Part shown: positions 25,017 through 33,865 of the stretch, one piece after another
Layout of the letters: each line of letters starts with the position of its first letter
Position numbering within the stretch: the stretch's first letter is position 1
NCBI GenBank assembly: GCA_964531735.1
Contig: CAZHGD010000021.1
Coordinates: 1 to 60,278, forward strand
Length of the DNA stretch: 60,278 bases
Source of the DNA: CAZHGD01 sp964531735
GTDB taxonomy: Bacteria; Armatimonadota; UBA10988
Direction of reading: 5' to 3'
The notes under the pieces: model-generated
What the model saw: the letters and a program-made list of their open reading frames with translations, nothing else
What the model was told of the DNA's origin: nothing
Database searches by the model: none
Translations under genes and position numbers: made by a program

Positions 25017-25228
25017 CGCGCGAGCGCGCGGGCCGGCGCGGCCGCGCCTTCGAGATCGCCGAGGATCTGCCCCGCGGCTGGGAACGCACCGTGCCGATCG
25101 TGCTCGACACTTGGCGCAGTTGGGCTGCGCGGCGCGTCGCCCTGTAACCAGCCCCACTCTCTCCCGTCCCATAATGGGTACCAGGATGGCCGGCGGTCCC
25201 CGGCGACCTCCGGCGGTGGAGACAGCAG

Positions 25229-25561
25229 ATGCACAAGCAACGGTGGACGATGCTGGTGGTGGCGCTGGTGGTCGCGCTCGGTCTGGCCGTGGGTGCCATG
25301 GCGCAAGGCCAGGGCCAAGGCCAAGGCCGCGGTCGCGGCCAAGGCAACCAAGGTGGCCCGGGCGGTCCGATGGGCATGGGCATGCCGATGGCGCCCGCGA
25401 TCACCGCCACGGCCGACGGGGTCTACGTGGTTCACGGCGTGCGCGTCTACCGCCTCGACCCGAAGACGTTGCAGGTGGTCGCGCAGGCTGACCTGCCGCG
25501 ACCGACCATGCCGGGCATGCCCGGCGGTGGCAACATGCCACCGCCACCGCCTGAGCAGTAG
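25229..25561 (+). CDS. Small secreted Gly/Gln-rich protein
   Basis: 110 residues, ATG after GGAGA. Signal peptide (KQRWTMLVVALVVALGLAVGAMA) is followed by a low-complexity GQGQGQGRGRGQGNQGG tract, a Met/Pro/Gly run, and a short folded-looking segment (ADGVYVVHGVRVYRLDPKTL) like one blade of a PQQ-type beta-propeller. It ends in a Pro-rich tail. The GGCCAA-type hexamer repeats in the DNA could vary in number by slippage. Function unknown. It has its own strong hairpin downstream. Confidence 0.65.
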   Translation: MHKQRWTMLVVALVVALGLAVGAMAQGQGQGQGRGRGQGNQGGPGGPMGMGMPMAPAITATADGVYVVHGVRVYRLDPKTLQVVAQADLPRPTMPGMPGGGNMPPPPPEQ

Positions 25562-25587
25562 TCCAGTGGGCGGCTGAGACCGCCGCG

Positions 25588-25633
25588 CGGGCGCCCGTCG
25601 CACCGGTTCGCAAGGCCGAGCGGCGGGCGCCCG
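25588..25633 (+). terminator. Long GC hairpin after the small secreted protein
   Basis: CGGGCGCCCG plus TCGC (25588-25601) pairs with GCGG plus CGGGCGCCCG (25620-25633), 14 pairs around an 18-base loop. Each arm is itself palindromic. No U-tract. Confidence 0.45.
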
Positions 25634-25737
25634 TGTGGTTGCCTGGCCACTGGTGAGCCGAGGGTCGCACCAGGACCAGGCGGCCGGCAGGTGGGCCGAG
25701 CCAGACGGCGAACCGGCGCGCCGGAGGATATGGTGCC

Positions 25738-26757
25738 ATGAAGCTGACGCGCTATGCCGGCAACCCGATCCTGTCGCCGCAGCCCGACCACCCCTGGGAG
25801 TCGCTGGTCACCACCAACCCCGGCGCTTGGTATGAGCCGGACGAAGGCCGGGTCTACCTGCTCTATCGCGCCGCCGGCGACGATGCCGAGCATCGCATCC
25901 ACTTCGGTCTGGCGACCAGCACCGACGGCATCCACTTCGAGCGCGCCGGCGACCAGCCGGCGTTCTCGCCCAGCGTGGACGGCTTCGACGCCGGCTGTGT
26001 CGAGGACGCCCGCATCGTCAAGATGGGTGAGTGGTACTACGTCACCTACGCCACGCGCGCCTTTCCGCCCGGCCGCTACTGGCTGAACGAGGCCCAGCGC
26101 GGCTATGCGCCGCCGGCCTGCCCGCCGGAGTTCCCGGCGGTGCTCCGCCACAACGACACCGCCACCGGCTTGGCGCTGACCCGCGACTTCCGGACCTGGA
26201 TCCGCGCCGGGCGCATCACCGACCCGCTGGTCGACGACCGCGATGTGATTCTCTTCCCCGAGAAGATCGGCGGGCGCTTCGCCAAGCTGCACCGGCCGAT
26301 GAACTGGACCGGGCCGGCCTACGGCTGCGAGTACCCGGCGATGTGGATCGCCTTCAGCGACGACCTGCTCTGCTGGACCGAGAGCCAGCTACTGGCCAAG
26401 GCCGAACTGCCCTGGGAGAACCGCAAGATCGGCGGCAACACACCGCCGCTGCGCACCGAGCACGGTTGGCTGACCATCTACCACGCCGTCGGCGAGGACC
26501 GGCACTATCGTTTGGGCGCCTTCCTGCTTGACCTGGACGATCCCAGCATCGTCCGCCACCGGGCCACCGACTGGCTGTTGCAGCCCGAGGAGCCATATGA
26601 GCTGGAGGGCTACTACCCCGGCGTCTGTTTCCCCTGCGGCAAGGTGGTCATCGACGGCACCTTGTTCGTCTACTACGGCGGCGCCGACAAGTACGTCGGT
26701 CTGGCCACCTGTCCGCTGGACGGTCTACTGGACTACCTGCTGACCTGCCCGGCGTGA
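25738..26757 (+). CDS. GH130-family glycoside phosphorylase
   Basis: 339 residues; GGAGG lies about 11 bases before the ATG. GH130 enzymes are five-bladed propellers that phosphorolyse beta-mannosidic bonds (some hydrolyse). Typical segments are RYAGNPILSP, TTNPGAWY, YRAAGDDAEHRIHFGLA, DAGCVEDARI (conserved Asp), KLHRPMNW and YYGGADKYVGLA at the last blade. It is cytoplasmic, releasing mannose-1-phosphate or a related product. The GH127 gene starts 24 bases downstream, so the pair probably degrades imported oligosaccharides together. Confidence 0.88.
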   Translation: MKLTRYAGNPILSPQPDHPWESLVTTNPGAWYEPDEGRVYLLYRAAGDDAEHRIHFGLATSTDGIHFERAGDQPAFSPSVDGFDAGCVEDARIVKMGEWYYVTYATRAFPPGRYWLNEAQRGYAPPACPPEFPAVLRHNDTATGLALTRDFRTWIRAGRITDPLVDDRDVILFPEKIGGRFAKLHRPMNWTGPAYGCEYPAMWIAFSDDLLCWTESQLLAKAELPWENRKIGGNTPPLRTEHGWLTIYHAVGEDRHYRLGAFLLDLDDPSIVRHRATDWLLQPEEPYELEGYYPGVCFPCGKVVIDGTLFVYYGGADKYVGLATCPLDGLLDYLLTCPA

Positions 26758-26781
26758 GTCCGCCGCGCTCGGAGTTGACGC

Positions 26782-28611
26782 ATGAACCCGACCTGCCAGG
26801 CGCTGCCCCGCGCCGCCGTCCGCCTGAGCGACAGCCTGTTCCTGCACCGCTCGCGCCTGAACCGAGCTTACGTGGCCAGTCTGCAGCCGGACAACCTGCT
26901 GCAGAACTTCTACCTCGAGGCGGGCCTGCGCCAGTGGACCCATCGCAACCGGCTCCACGGTGACGCCACCGACGGCGCCGGGCGGCATTGGGGCTGGGAA
27001 TCGCCGTCGTGCCAGGTGCGCGGCCAGTTCATGGGCCACTGGCTGTCGGCCGCCGCGCAGATCATCGCCGCCGGCGGCGACGCGGAGCTGAAGCTGCGGC
27101 TGGAGCACGTCCTCGGCGAGTTGGAGGCTTGCCAGCGCAAGCACGGCGGTGAGTGGCTGGCGGCCACACCGGAGAAGTACCTGACCTGGCTGGCTCAGGG
27201 CCAGCCCACCTGGGCGACGCAGTACCCGCACCACAAGACGCTGATGGGGCTGACCGATGTGGCGCGGTTCTGCGACAGTGACCGGGCGCTGGGCATGGCG
27301 CAGCGGTTCGCCGACTGGTTCTGGCGCTGGTCGGCACCGTTCAGCCGCGAAGAGCTCGACAACCTGCTCGATGTCGAGACCGGTGGCATGCTCGAGGCCT
27401 GGGCCGACCTGTACGGGCTAACCGGGGAGCGCAAGTACCTGGACCTGATCGAGCGCTATACGCGCCACCGCCTGTTCGACGCGCTGCTGGCCGGGCGTGA
27501 CCCGCTGACCAACATGCACGCCAACACCACCATCCCCGAGGTACACGGCGCCGCGCGGTGTTACGAGGTCACCGGCGAGTCGCGTTGGCGCCAGATCGTC
27601 GAAGCCTACTGGCAGTGCGCCGTCACCGGGCGCGGCACGTTCTGCACCGGTGGGCAGACCTCCGGTGAGATCTGGTGTCCGCCGTTCGAGTTCGCCGCGC
27701 GCCGCGGCGACAAGAACCAGGAGCACTGCACGGTCTACAACCTGATCCGCCTGGCCGACTACCTGTTCCGCTGGACGGGCGAGGCGGGGTACGCCGACTA
27801 CATCGAGCGCAACCTGTACAACGGGATCCTGGCGCAGCAGCATCCGCAGACCGGCCTGATCGCCTACTTCCTGCCGCTGCAGGCCGGCGCGCGGAAGCTC
27901 TGGGGCTCGCCCACGCACGACTTCTGGTGTTGCCACGGCACGTTGGTGCAGGCGCACGCGCGCCACAACGCGCTGATCGCCTGGCGCGACGCGGACGGGC
28001 TGCGCCTGGCGCAGTACATCCCGGCCGACATCGAGGCCGATCTCGACGGTGTGAAGGCGACGCTACGCCTGCGCTGGGAGGCGCGCAACGGCAGCACTCA
28101 GTCGCTGACCGGCGGCGCGGCCTCGTGGACCGGTGTGGCCCACCGGCCGTCGTCGTGGCTGGTGCGCGTGTCGGTGCGCTGCGCCGAACCGACCGCCTGG
28201 ACGTTGCGCCTGCGACTGCCCGAGTGGCTCACGGCGCCGGCGCGCGTACACGTCAACGGCGAACACCTCGGCGGCGAGACCGGTGAGGCCGGCTGGTTCG
28301 CCATCGAGCGGGTCTGGTCGGACGACCAGGTGATGCTGGAACTGCCCAAGGCGGTGACCGCGGCCCCGATACCCGACGAGCCGGGCACCATGGCGTTCCT
28401 CGACGGCCCCGTGGTGCTGGCCGGCCTGTGTGACCACGAGCTCACGCTGTCGGGTGACCCGGCCGGCCTGCTGGTGCCCGACAACGAGCGCGAATGGGGC
28501 AACTGGCTCAGCGGCTGGCGGACGGTGGGTCAGGCGTGCAACGTGCGCTTCAAGCCGCTGCACGAGGTGGTCGATGAGCCGTTCACGCTGTACTTCCCGG
28601 TGCGGAGTTGA
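26782..28611 (+). CDS. GH127-family beta-L-arabinofuranosidase-like enzyme
   Basis: 609 residues, normal for the family. An alpha/alpha barrel is followed by C-terminal beta domains (RLRLPEWLT, RVHVNGE). The zinc-thiolate site of GH127 is recognisable: Glu314 and Cys316 in NQEHCTVYN, and adjacent Cys383-Cys384 in FWCCHG, the first of these being the nucleophile in characterised members. There is no signal peptide, so it acts in the cytoplasm on arabinose-containing plant oligosaccharides. It sits between GH130 and a prepilin gene, all on one strand. Confidence 0.88.
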   Translation: MNPTCQALPRAAVRLSDSLFLHRSRLNRAYVASLQPDNLLQNFYLEAGLRQWTHRNRLHGDATDGAGRHWGWESPSCQVRGQFMGHWLSAAAQIIAAGGDAELKLRLEHVLGELEACQRKHGGEWLAATPEKYLTWLAQGQPTWATQYPHHKTLMGLTDVARFCDSDRALGMAQRFADWFWRWSAPFSREELDNLLDVETGGMLEAWADLYGLTGERKYLDLIERYTRHRLFDALLAGRDPLTNMHANTTIPEVHGAARCYEVTGESRWRQIVEAYWQCAVTGRGTFCTGGQTSGEIWCPPFEFAARRGDKNQEHCTVYNLIRLADYLFRWTGEAGYADYIERNLYNGILAQQHPQTGLIAYFLPLQAGARKLWGSPTHDFWCCHGTLVQAHARHNALIAWRDADGLRLAQYIPADIEADLDGVKATLRLRWEARNGSTQSLTGGAASWTGVAHRPSSWLVRVSVRCAEPTAWTLRLRLPEWLTAPARVHVNGEHLGGETGEAGWFAIERVWSDDQVMLELPKAVTAAPIPDEPGTMAFLDGPVVLAGLCDHELTLSGDPAGLLVPDNEREWGNWLSGWRTVGQACNVRFKPLHEVVDEPFTLYFPVRS

Positions 28612-28688
28612 GCTGCGGCGGCCACGCGCTGGGGATTGGGCTTGCCTCGCGCCCGCGGGCACGAGCATACTTGCCTGAGGAGACCTCC

Positions 28689-29330
28689 ATGCGAAGGTAC
28701 CGAGGTGCGTTCACGCTGATCGAGCTCCTGGTCGTCATCGCCATCATCGCCATCCTGGCGGCGATTTTGTTCCCGGTCTTCGCCAAGGCGCGCGAGAAGG
28801 CGCGGCAGTCCTCCTGTGGCAGCAACTGCAAGCAGCTCGGCCTGGCCATGCTGCAGTACGCCCAAGACTACGACGAGACCTGTGTGCCGGCGGCGATGTA
28901 CTACGCGACGCCCAACTACTACACCTGGCCGTACCTGATCGACCCTTACTGCAAGAACAGCCAGTTGCAGACCTGCCCGTCCGACAAGGCCAGTGGCTAC
29001 ACCGGCATCGTCAACGCCACGCAGCAGCAGGGCTACGGTCTGCACCGGCGGCTGTCGGGCATTGCGCTGGCGAAGATGACCACGCCGGCATCGCTGGTGT
29101 TCGTCGCCGATGCCGGCCGGCTGCTCAACGGCACCGGCAACGTCTACTACCTGTGCGACGAGAGCGTCGACCAGAGCGACAACGCCGTGCCGCCGGTGGC
29201 GCTGCACAACCAGGGTGCCAACTTCTGCTTCGCCGACGGCCACGCCAAGTGGCTCGCCAAGACCACCTACAGCAGTTGGGACCCGGCGGTCGGTGCACCG
29301 GCGCCCGACATGACCCTCTGGACGCCCTAA
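28689..29330 (+). CDS. Prepilin-type H-X9-DG protein
   Basis: 213 residues. ATG at 28689 with GAGGAG upstream; the longer open frame runs into the end of the GH127 gene. MRRYRGAFTLIELLVV starts the class III prepilin leader; cleavage is expected before Phe (residue 8; here Ala replaces the usual Gly at -1). The hydrophobic helix continues to ILFPVF, then AKAREKARQSSC. The C-terminus has H-X9-DG (HNQGANFCFADGH). It is a pseudopilin-like subunit. Four Cys in the first part of the globular domain differ from the other copies. Confidence 0.9.
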   Translation: MRRYRGAFTLIELLVVIAIIAILAAILFPVFAKAREKARQSSCGSNCKQLGLAMLQYAQDYDETCVPAAMYYATPNYYTWPYLIDPYCKNSQLQTCPSDKASGYTGIVNATQQQGYGLHRRLSGIALAKMTTPASLVFVADAGRLLNGTGNVYYLCDESVDQSDNAVPPVALHNQGANFCFADGHAKWLAKTTYSSWDPAVGAPAPDMTLWTP

Positions 29331-29348
29331 CCGGCTGATCCGCCCGCG

Positions 29349-29394
29349 GCAGGACAACGCTCCTGCACGGCGCATCTAGCGTGCCGTGCAGGAG
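29349..29394 (+). promoter_or_regulatory. Two mutually exclusive hairpins covering a ribosome binding site
   Basis: CTCCTGCACGGC (29360-29371) pairs perfectly over 12 bases with GCCGTGCAGGAG (29383-29394), whose AGGAG is the ribosome binding site of the gene starting at 29402. An alternative stem, GCAGGA (29349-29354) with TCCTGC (29361-29366), uses the same left-arm bases and would free the site. The structure also lies 30 bases after the prepilin stop and could act as a terminator, but no U-tract follows. Confidence 0.5.
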
Positions 29395-29401
29395 TCCGTT
29401 G

Positions 29402-30181
29402 ATGCACTGGTCCTGGCTCTCGCTCTGCTTGTCGCTGGCCGTCGCGGCCCTGGCCGCGGGTGACGATGGGGCGCCGATGGTGGCCGTGCCCGCCGGCACG
29501 CTGCACATGGGCAGCTCCGGCAAGGCTGTTGACGAGAACGCGGCCGAGGCGCCGATCCACGACGTGGCGGTGGCCGCCTTCCAGATTGACCGCTGTGAGG
29601 TGACCTGCGCGCTCTACGCGCGGTTCCTCAACGAGGCCAAGGCGGTGCGCGGCGCCGACGGCCGGGCCTGGCTCGGGCGCGCCGACGACTTGCCGCTGGA
29701 GCAGGTCAACGGCCAATGGCGGCCGCGCGCGGGTCTCGAGCGGCACCCGATGACCTGGGTCACCTGGCACGGCGCGGTGGCCTACGCGCGCTGGGCCGGC
29801 AAGCGTCTGCCCACCGAGGCCGAATGGGAGCTGGCCGCGCGGGGCACCGAGGGCCGGCGTTTCCCCTGGGGCGAGCAACTCGACCGGTCGCGCTTCCGGC
29901 TCGGCTGTGACCTCATGGAGCCGGTCGGCAGCCACCCGAACGGGGCCTCGCCGTATGGCTGCCTGGACATGGCCGGCAATGCCTGGGAATGGACCAGCAG
30001 CCTGTTCAAGCCGTACCCCTATCAGGCCGGCGACGGCCGTGAGGATCCGTCGGCGGCCGGCCGGCGCGTGGCGCGCGGCGGGAGCTGGGACGGCGAGCCG
30101 TGGATCGCGCACAGCGCCTACCGCTTCCGCCCCGAGCCGGAGTTCTGCCACCGCTACCTCGGTTTCCGCTGCGCGCGCTGA
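29402..30181 (+). CDS. Secreted SUMF1/FGE-domain protein
   Basis: 259 residues, ATG at 29402 with AGGAG seven bases upstream. A signal peptide (MHWSWLSLCLSLAVAALAAG) precedes a complete sulfatase-modifying-factor fold: MVAVPAGTLHMGSS, DRCEVTCALYARFLNEA, HPMTWVTWHGAVAYARWAGK, RLPTEAEWELAARG, DMAGNAWEWT and ARGGSWDG ... GFRCAR. The paired active-site cysteines of true formylglycine-generating enzymes are not visible near the C-terminus, so it is probably a non-FGE member, perhaps a sugar-binding or adhesion module. The beta-helix gene follows after 27 bases. Confidence 0.82.
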   Translation: MHWSWLSLCLSLAVAALAAGDDGAPMVAVPAGTLHMGSSGKAVDENAAEAPIHDVAVAAFQIDRCEVTCALYARFLNEAKAVRGADGRAWLGRADDLPLEQVNGQWRPRAGLERHPMTWVTWHGAVAYARWAGKRLPTEAEWELAARGTEGRRFPWGEQLDRSRFRLGCDLMEPVGSHPNGASPYGCLDMAGNAWEWTSSLFKPYPYQAGDGREDPSAAGRRVARGGSWDGEPWIAHSAYRFRPEPEFCHRYLGFRCAR

Positions 30182-30208
30182 CGCCGCGGCGTCCAGGAGA
30201 TGATCACC

Positions 30209-32875
30209 ATGTTGTACCGACGTTTGGTTTGGGCGCTGGCCACCGCGCTGGCGCTGGTGCCGGCGAGTGCCGCCACCATCTACGTGGCGCCCAACGGCAA
30301 CGACGCCTGGACCGGGCGACAGGCGCCGGCCGCCGCGCCCGACGGGCCGGTGGCGACCCTGGCCCGCGCGCGCGATCTCATCCGGGCCATGAAGCAGGCC
30401 GGCGGGCTGCCGGCCGGCGGCGTCACCGTCGAGCTGGCCGCGGGGGTGTACGAACAGGCGCAGCCGTTCGAGCTGACCGCCGAGGACAGTGGCACCGTGG
30501 CCGCGCCGATCGTCTATCGCGCGGCGGCGGGCGCCGAGGTGCGCGTGGTCGGGGGCAAGGAACTGACCAACTTCCAGCCGGTCACGGATCCGGCGGTCCT
30601 GGCGCGCCTCGACGAGAGCGTGCGCGGCCAAGTGCTGGTGGCCGACCTGAAGGCGCTCGGCATCACGGACTTTGGTGAGGTGGCCACCAACGGCAAACGG
30701 CTCGAGCTGTTCTTTGCCGACCGGCCGATGACCGTGTCGCGCTGGCCCAATGAGGGTTTCGTGCGCATTGTCGACGTGGTCGGCGGCGCGCCGCACAAGA
30801 TCCACGGCATCCCTGGCGACAAGATCGGCCGCTTCACCTACGACGGCGACCGCCCGCAGCGCTGGGTCGGCGAGCCGGACGCGTGGGTCCACGGCTACTG
30901 GTTCTGGGACTGGTCGGACGAGCGCCAGCGGATCGAGTCCATCGACACCGAGCGCAAGGTGATTGCTGTACGGCCGCCGTACCACGGCTACGGCTACCGC
31001 AAGAACCAGTGGTACTACGCGTTCAACGTGCTGTCCGAGTTGGACGCCCCGGGCGAGTACTACGTCGACCGCCAGGCCGGCCGGCTCTACTTCCTGCCGC
31101 CGGCGCCGCTGGCGAAGGGCAAGGCACTGGTGTCGGTCAGCCCGAACCTGCTGAAGGCCACCAACACCGAGCACATCACCTTCCGCAACCTGATTCTCGA
31201 GGCGTCGCGCGCCGATGCCGTGGTGGTCAGCGGCGGCGCGAACAACCGCGTGGTCGGCTGCACCATCCGCAACTGCGGCACCTGGGCCGTCAGCATGAGC
31301 GGCCTGTCCAGCGGTGTGGTCGGCTGTGACATCAGTGAGACCGCCGCGGGCGGCATCGTGCTCTCGGGCGGTGACCGCCGGAGCCTGACGCCGGCCGGGC
31401 TGTACGCCGAGAACAACCACATCCATCACTACGCGCGCGTGAACCGGGTCTACCAGCCGGGCATCTCACTGAACGGCGTGGGCAACCGCGCCACGCACAA
31501 CCTGATCGACAACGCGCCGCACATGGGCATGGGCTTCAGCGGCAACGACCACCTGATCGAGTACAACGAGCTGCACAGCGTGACCTATGAGTCGAACGAC
31601 GCCGGCGCGATCTACACCGGGCGCAACTGGTCGATGTGCGGCACCATCATCCGCTACAACTACTTCCACCACATCAACGGCTGGGAGGGTCGCGGCTGCG
31701 TGGGTGTCTACCTCGACGATCAGTTCGGTGGCACGACCATCTACGGCAACCTGTTCTACAACGTCACGCGCGCGGCGATGATCGGCGGCGGGCGGAACTG
31801 CTCCATCGAGAACAACACCTTCGTGGACTGCACGCCGGCCACGCATGTGGACGCGCGCGGGCTCGGCTGGGCCAAGGGCGGCGAAGCCGGCATGCGCAAG
31901 TCGCTGACCGACCTGCCCTATCAGAGCGAGGTGTGGGCCAAGCGCTACCCGTGGCTGCTGACGCTGCTGGACGATGAGCCGATGGCGCCGAAGTACAACA
32001 CCATCGCGCGCAACATCTGCGTCGGCGGGCGCTGGGGCGACTTCGAGGGCCGCGCCAAGCCGTTGGTCAAGTTCGAGGACAACCTGCTCGACCAGGACCC
32101 GAAGTTCGTCGATCCGGCGGCGCTCAACTTCCGCTTGCGTGACGACTCACCGGCGGTCAAGCTGGGCATCAAGCCGCTGCCCATCGATCAGATGGGCCTG
32201 CGCAACGACGGTACCCGCGCGAGTTGGCCAGTGGCCAGTCCGGTGCGCCCGATGCTCAAGCCACCGGCGCCGGCCGCCAAGGCCGGGCGCAAGGGCGCGG
32301 CGGTGTACCAGGTGCCGCGCACGGCGACGCCGTTGACGCCGGGGCATCCGGCGGCGATGAAGTACATGGTCATCGAGCAAGGCATCCAGGGCGAGCTGGT
32401 CAAGCCGCCGAGCCGCGCCTGGCTGAGCCATGACGGGCAGATCCTGACCATCGTGGTGGAGCACGACGTGGACGCGAAGCAGCCGATCCGGCTGGGCGGC
32501 ACCTGGGGCCAGGACGACGCCATGGAGCTGGCGTTCCGCAACCCGGCGCTGGGCAAGAATGCGCCCATTGTGCTGCTGCGCGGTTACCCGTCGGGCAAGT
32601 GGGAGAGCAGCGACGAGACCGGCGCGCCGCCGGCGGTGGTCAAGAAGGCGGCCGAAGGTGTGGAGTACAAGGCGCAGGTGGTGGGCCATGGCCGCTGGAC
32701 GGCGACCTGGCGCATCCCGTTCGCGTCACTCGGCGTCGACCCGGTGAAGCACACCAAGCTGGCGTTCAACCTCAGCGCGATGAAGGCCGCCGGGCCGACC
32801 TGGGTGGAATGGCAGGGCACCGGCGGGCACACCTGGGATGTCGACACCGCGGGCGTGCTGGAACTGGCGCGGTAG
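30209..32875 (+). CDS. Secreted right-handed beta-helix protein with C-terminal sugar-binding-like domain
   Basis: 888 residues. ATG at 30209 is preferred over ATG at 30200, which directly abuts the AGGAG. The signal peptide ends near PASAATIYVAP. The N-terminal domain has the IYVAPNGNDAWTG opening common to exported beta-helix polysaccharidases, and residues ~330-600 are parallel beta-helix repeats (NTEHITFRNLILEASRADAV, NRVVGCTIRNCGTWAV). The C-terminus (DDAMELAFRNP, WRIPFASLG) resembles a family 9-type carbohydrate-binding module. It is plausibly a polysaccharide lyase or a GH141-like hydrolase; catalytic residues cannot be assigned. Cotranscribed with the SUMF1 gene. Confidence 0.75.
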   Translation: MLYRRLVWALATALALVPASAATIYVAPNGNDAWTGRQAPAAAPDGPVATLARARDLIRAMKQAGGLPAGGVTVELAAGVYEQAQPFELTAEDSGTVAAPIVYRAAAGAEVRVVGGKELTNFQPVTDPAVLARLDESVRGQVLVADLKALGITDFGEVATNGKRLELFFADRPMTVSRWPNEGFVRIVDVVGGAPHKIHGIPGDKIGRFTYDGDRPQRWVGEPDAWVHGYWFWDWSDERQRIESIDTERKVIAVRPPYHGYGYRKNQWYYAFNVLSELDAPGEYYVDRQAGRLYFLPPAPLAKGKALVSVSPNLLKATNTEHITFRNLILEASRADAVVVSGGANNRVVGCTIRNCGTWAVSMSGLSSGVVGCDISETAAGGIVLSGGDRRSLTPAGLYAENNHIHHYARVNRVYQPGISLNGVGNRATHNLIDNAPHMGMGFSGNDHLIEYNELHSVTYESNDAGAIYTGRNWSMCGTIIRYNYFHHINGWEGRGCVGVYLDDQFGGTTIYGNLFYNVTRAAMIGGGRNCSIENNTFVDCTPATHVDARGLGWAKGGEAGMRKSLTDLPYQSEVWAKRYPWLLTLLDDEPMAPKYNTIARNICVGGRWGDFEGRAKPLVKFEDNLLDQDPKFVDPAALNFRLRDDSPAVKLGIKPLPIDQMGLRNDGTRASWPVASPVRPMLKPPAPAAKAGRKGAAVYQVPRTATPLTPGHPAAMKYMVIEQGIQGELVKPPSRAWLSHDGQILTIVVEHDVDAKQPIRLGGTWGQDDAMELAFRNPALGKNAPIVLLRGYPSGKWESSDETGAPPAVVKKAAEGVEYKAQVVGHGRWTATWRIPFASLGVDPVKHTKLAFNLSAMKAAGPTWVEWQGTGGHTWDVDTAGVLELAR

Positions 32876-32890
32876 GGCGGGGGCGGCGCG

Positions 32891-33865
32891 GTGGCGGCAG
32901 AGCTCTGCTTCGCCTTCTGGAATGTGTCGAACCTGTTCGCCGCGGGTGTGGTGCCGCGTGGTCCGGCGAGCGCTGCGGAGGTGGACGCGAAGGTTGAGCG
33001 GCTGGCTGCTGTGCTCGCCGCGATCGGTACCCATGGACCGGACCTGCTGGGTCTGGCCGAGGTGGGCAGTGAACCGCTGTTCCACCGCTTGGCCCAGCGG
33101 GTCATGGGTCACCGCGGCCAGTGGTGGGCAGCCTGGTCCGAGCCCGCGCGGGCCGACCAGTGCGGGTTGGGCCTGCTGGCTCGCGTGGACTGCTTCAGCA
33201 GGCTGCGGGTGCTGGACGAGTACCGGCGCACCGGTCTGGCCCGCCCGATGGCGTTGGTTGCCGAACTGACTGTCAGCGCCCTGGAGCAGCCGGTGCTGGT
33301 GGTGGTGAACCACTGGAAGAGCCGGTTGCAGCGTCCTGGCGAAGTGTCAGGGCACCAGCAGCGTCTGGAGGTGGCGGGCTGGGTGTCGGAGCAGCTCCAC
33401 CTGGCCGGGCGGCCGGGCTGCGCGGTAGTGATGGGCGACTTCAACGCTGAGCCCATGGAGGCGCCGTTCGCCACCGGACGCCTGGAGGGCAGCCGGTTCC
33501 ATACCTGCCGGAGTCCGGCGTTGTACAATGCCGCTTGGCGGTATGTGGGCGCGCCGGATCCGCTCGACTTGGTGCAGGCGCCACGCTACCGCGCCAGTCG
33601 GCCGCGGACGACGCACGACTCGTCCCCACCAGTGCTGTTTGACCAGCTACTGGTCTCGACCGATGCCTTGGCGGGCCGGCCGCTCCGGTTCGTTGAGAGC
33701 CGGTCGGGCTATCACCTCGACGAGGATCACGATGCCGTCGTCCGGCCAAGCAGTGGGTATGTGTTGCCCAAGCGGTGGCGCCATGGTACAACCACTGGTG
33801 GGTCCGGCGCATCGGACCATCTGCCCTTGGTCGCTGTCTTCGAGTACGGCAAGCGAGACGTGTGA
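32891..33865 (+). CDS. Endonuclease/exonuclease/phosphatase (EEP) family protein
   Basis: 324 residues, GTG start with a weak upstream site; no better start was found. EEP metal-dependent phosphoesterase motifs are in order: FWNVSNLF (Asn), LLGLAEVGS (Glu), VVNHWKS (His), MGDFNAEP (Asp, Asn) and GASDHLPL (catalytic Asp-His). These enzymes cleave nucleic acids, nucleotides or phospholipid headgroups. No signal peptide. Its stop overlaps the start of the next gene (TGATG), so the two are coupled. It begins 15 bases after the beta-helix gene but seems unrelated in role. Confidence 0.82.
   Translation: MAAELCFAFWNVSNLFAAGVVPRGPASAAEVDAKVERLAAVLAAIGTHGPDLLGLAEVGSEPLFHRLAQRVMGHRGQWWAAWSEPARADQCGLGLLARVDCFSRLRVLDEYRRTGLARPMALVAELTVSALEQPVLVVVNHWKSRLQRPGEVSGHQQRLEVAGWVSEQLHLAGRPGCAVVMGDFNAEPMEAPFATGRLEGSRFHTCRSPALYNAAWRYVGAPDPLDLVQAPRYRASRPRTTHDSSPPVLFDQLLVSTDALAGRPLRFVESRSGYHLDEDHDAVVRPSSGYVLPKRWRHGTTTGGSGASDHLPLVAVFEYGKRDV

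Noticed and set aside
29402..30181. True formylglycine-generating enzyme
   Set aside because: The paired active-site cysteines are not visible and no sulfatase gene is nearby.
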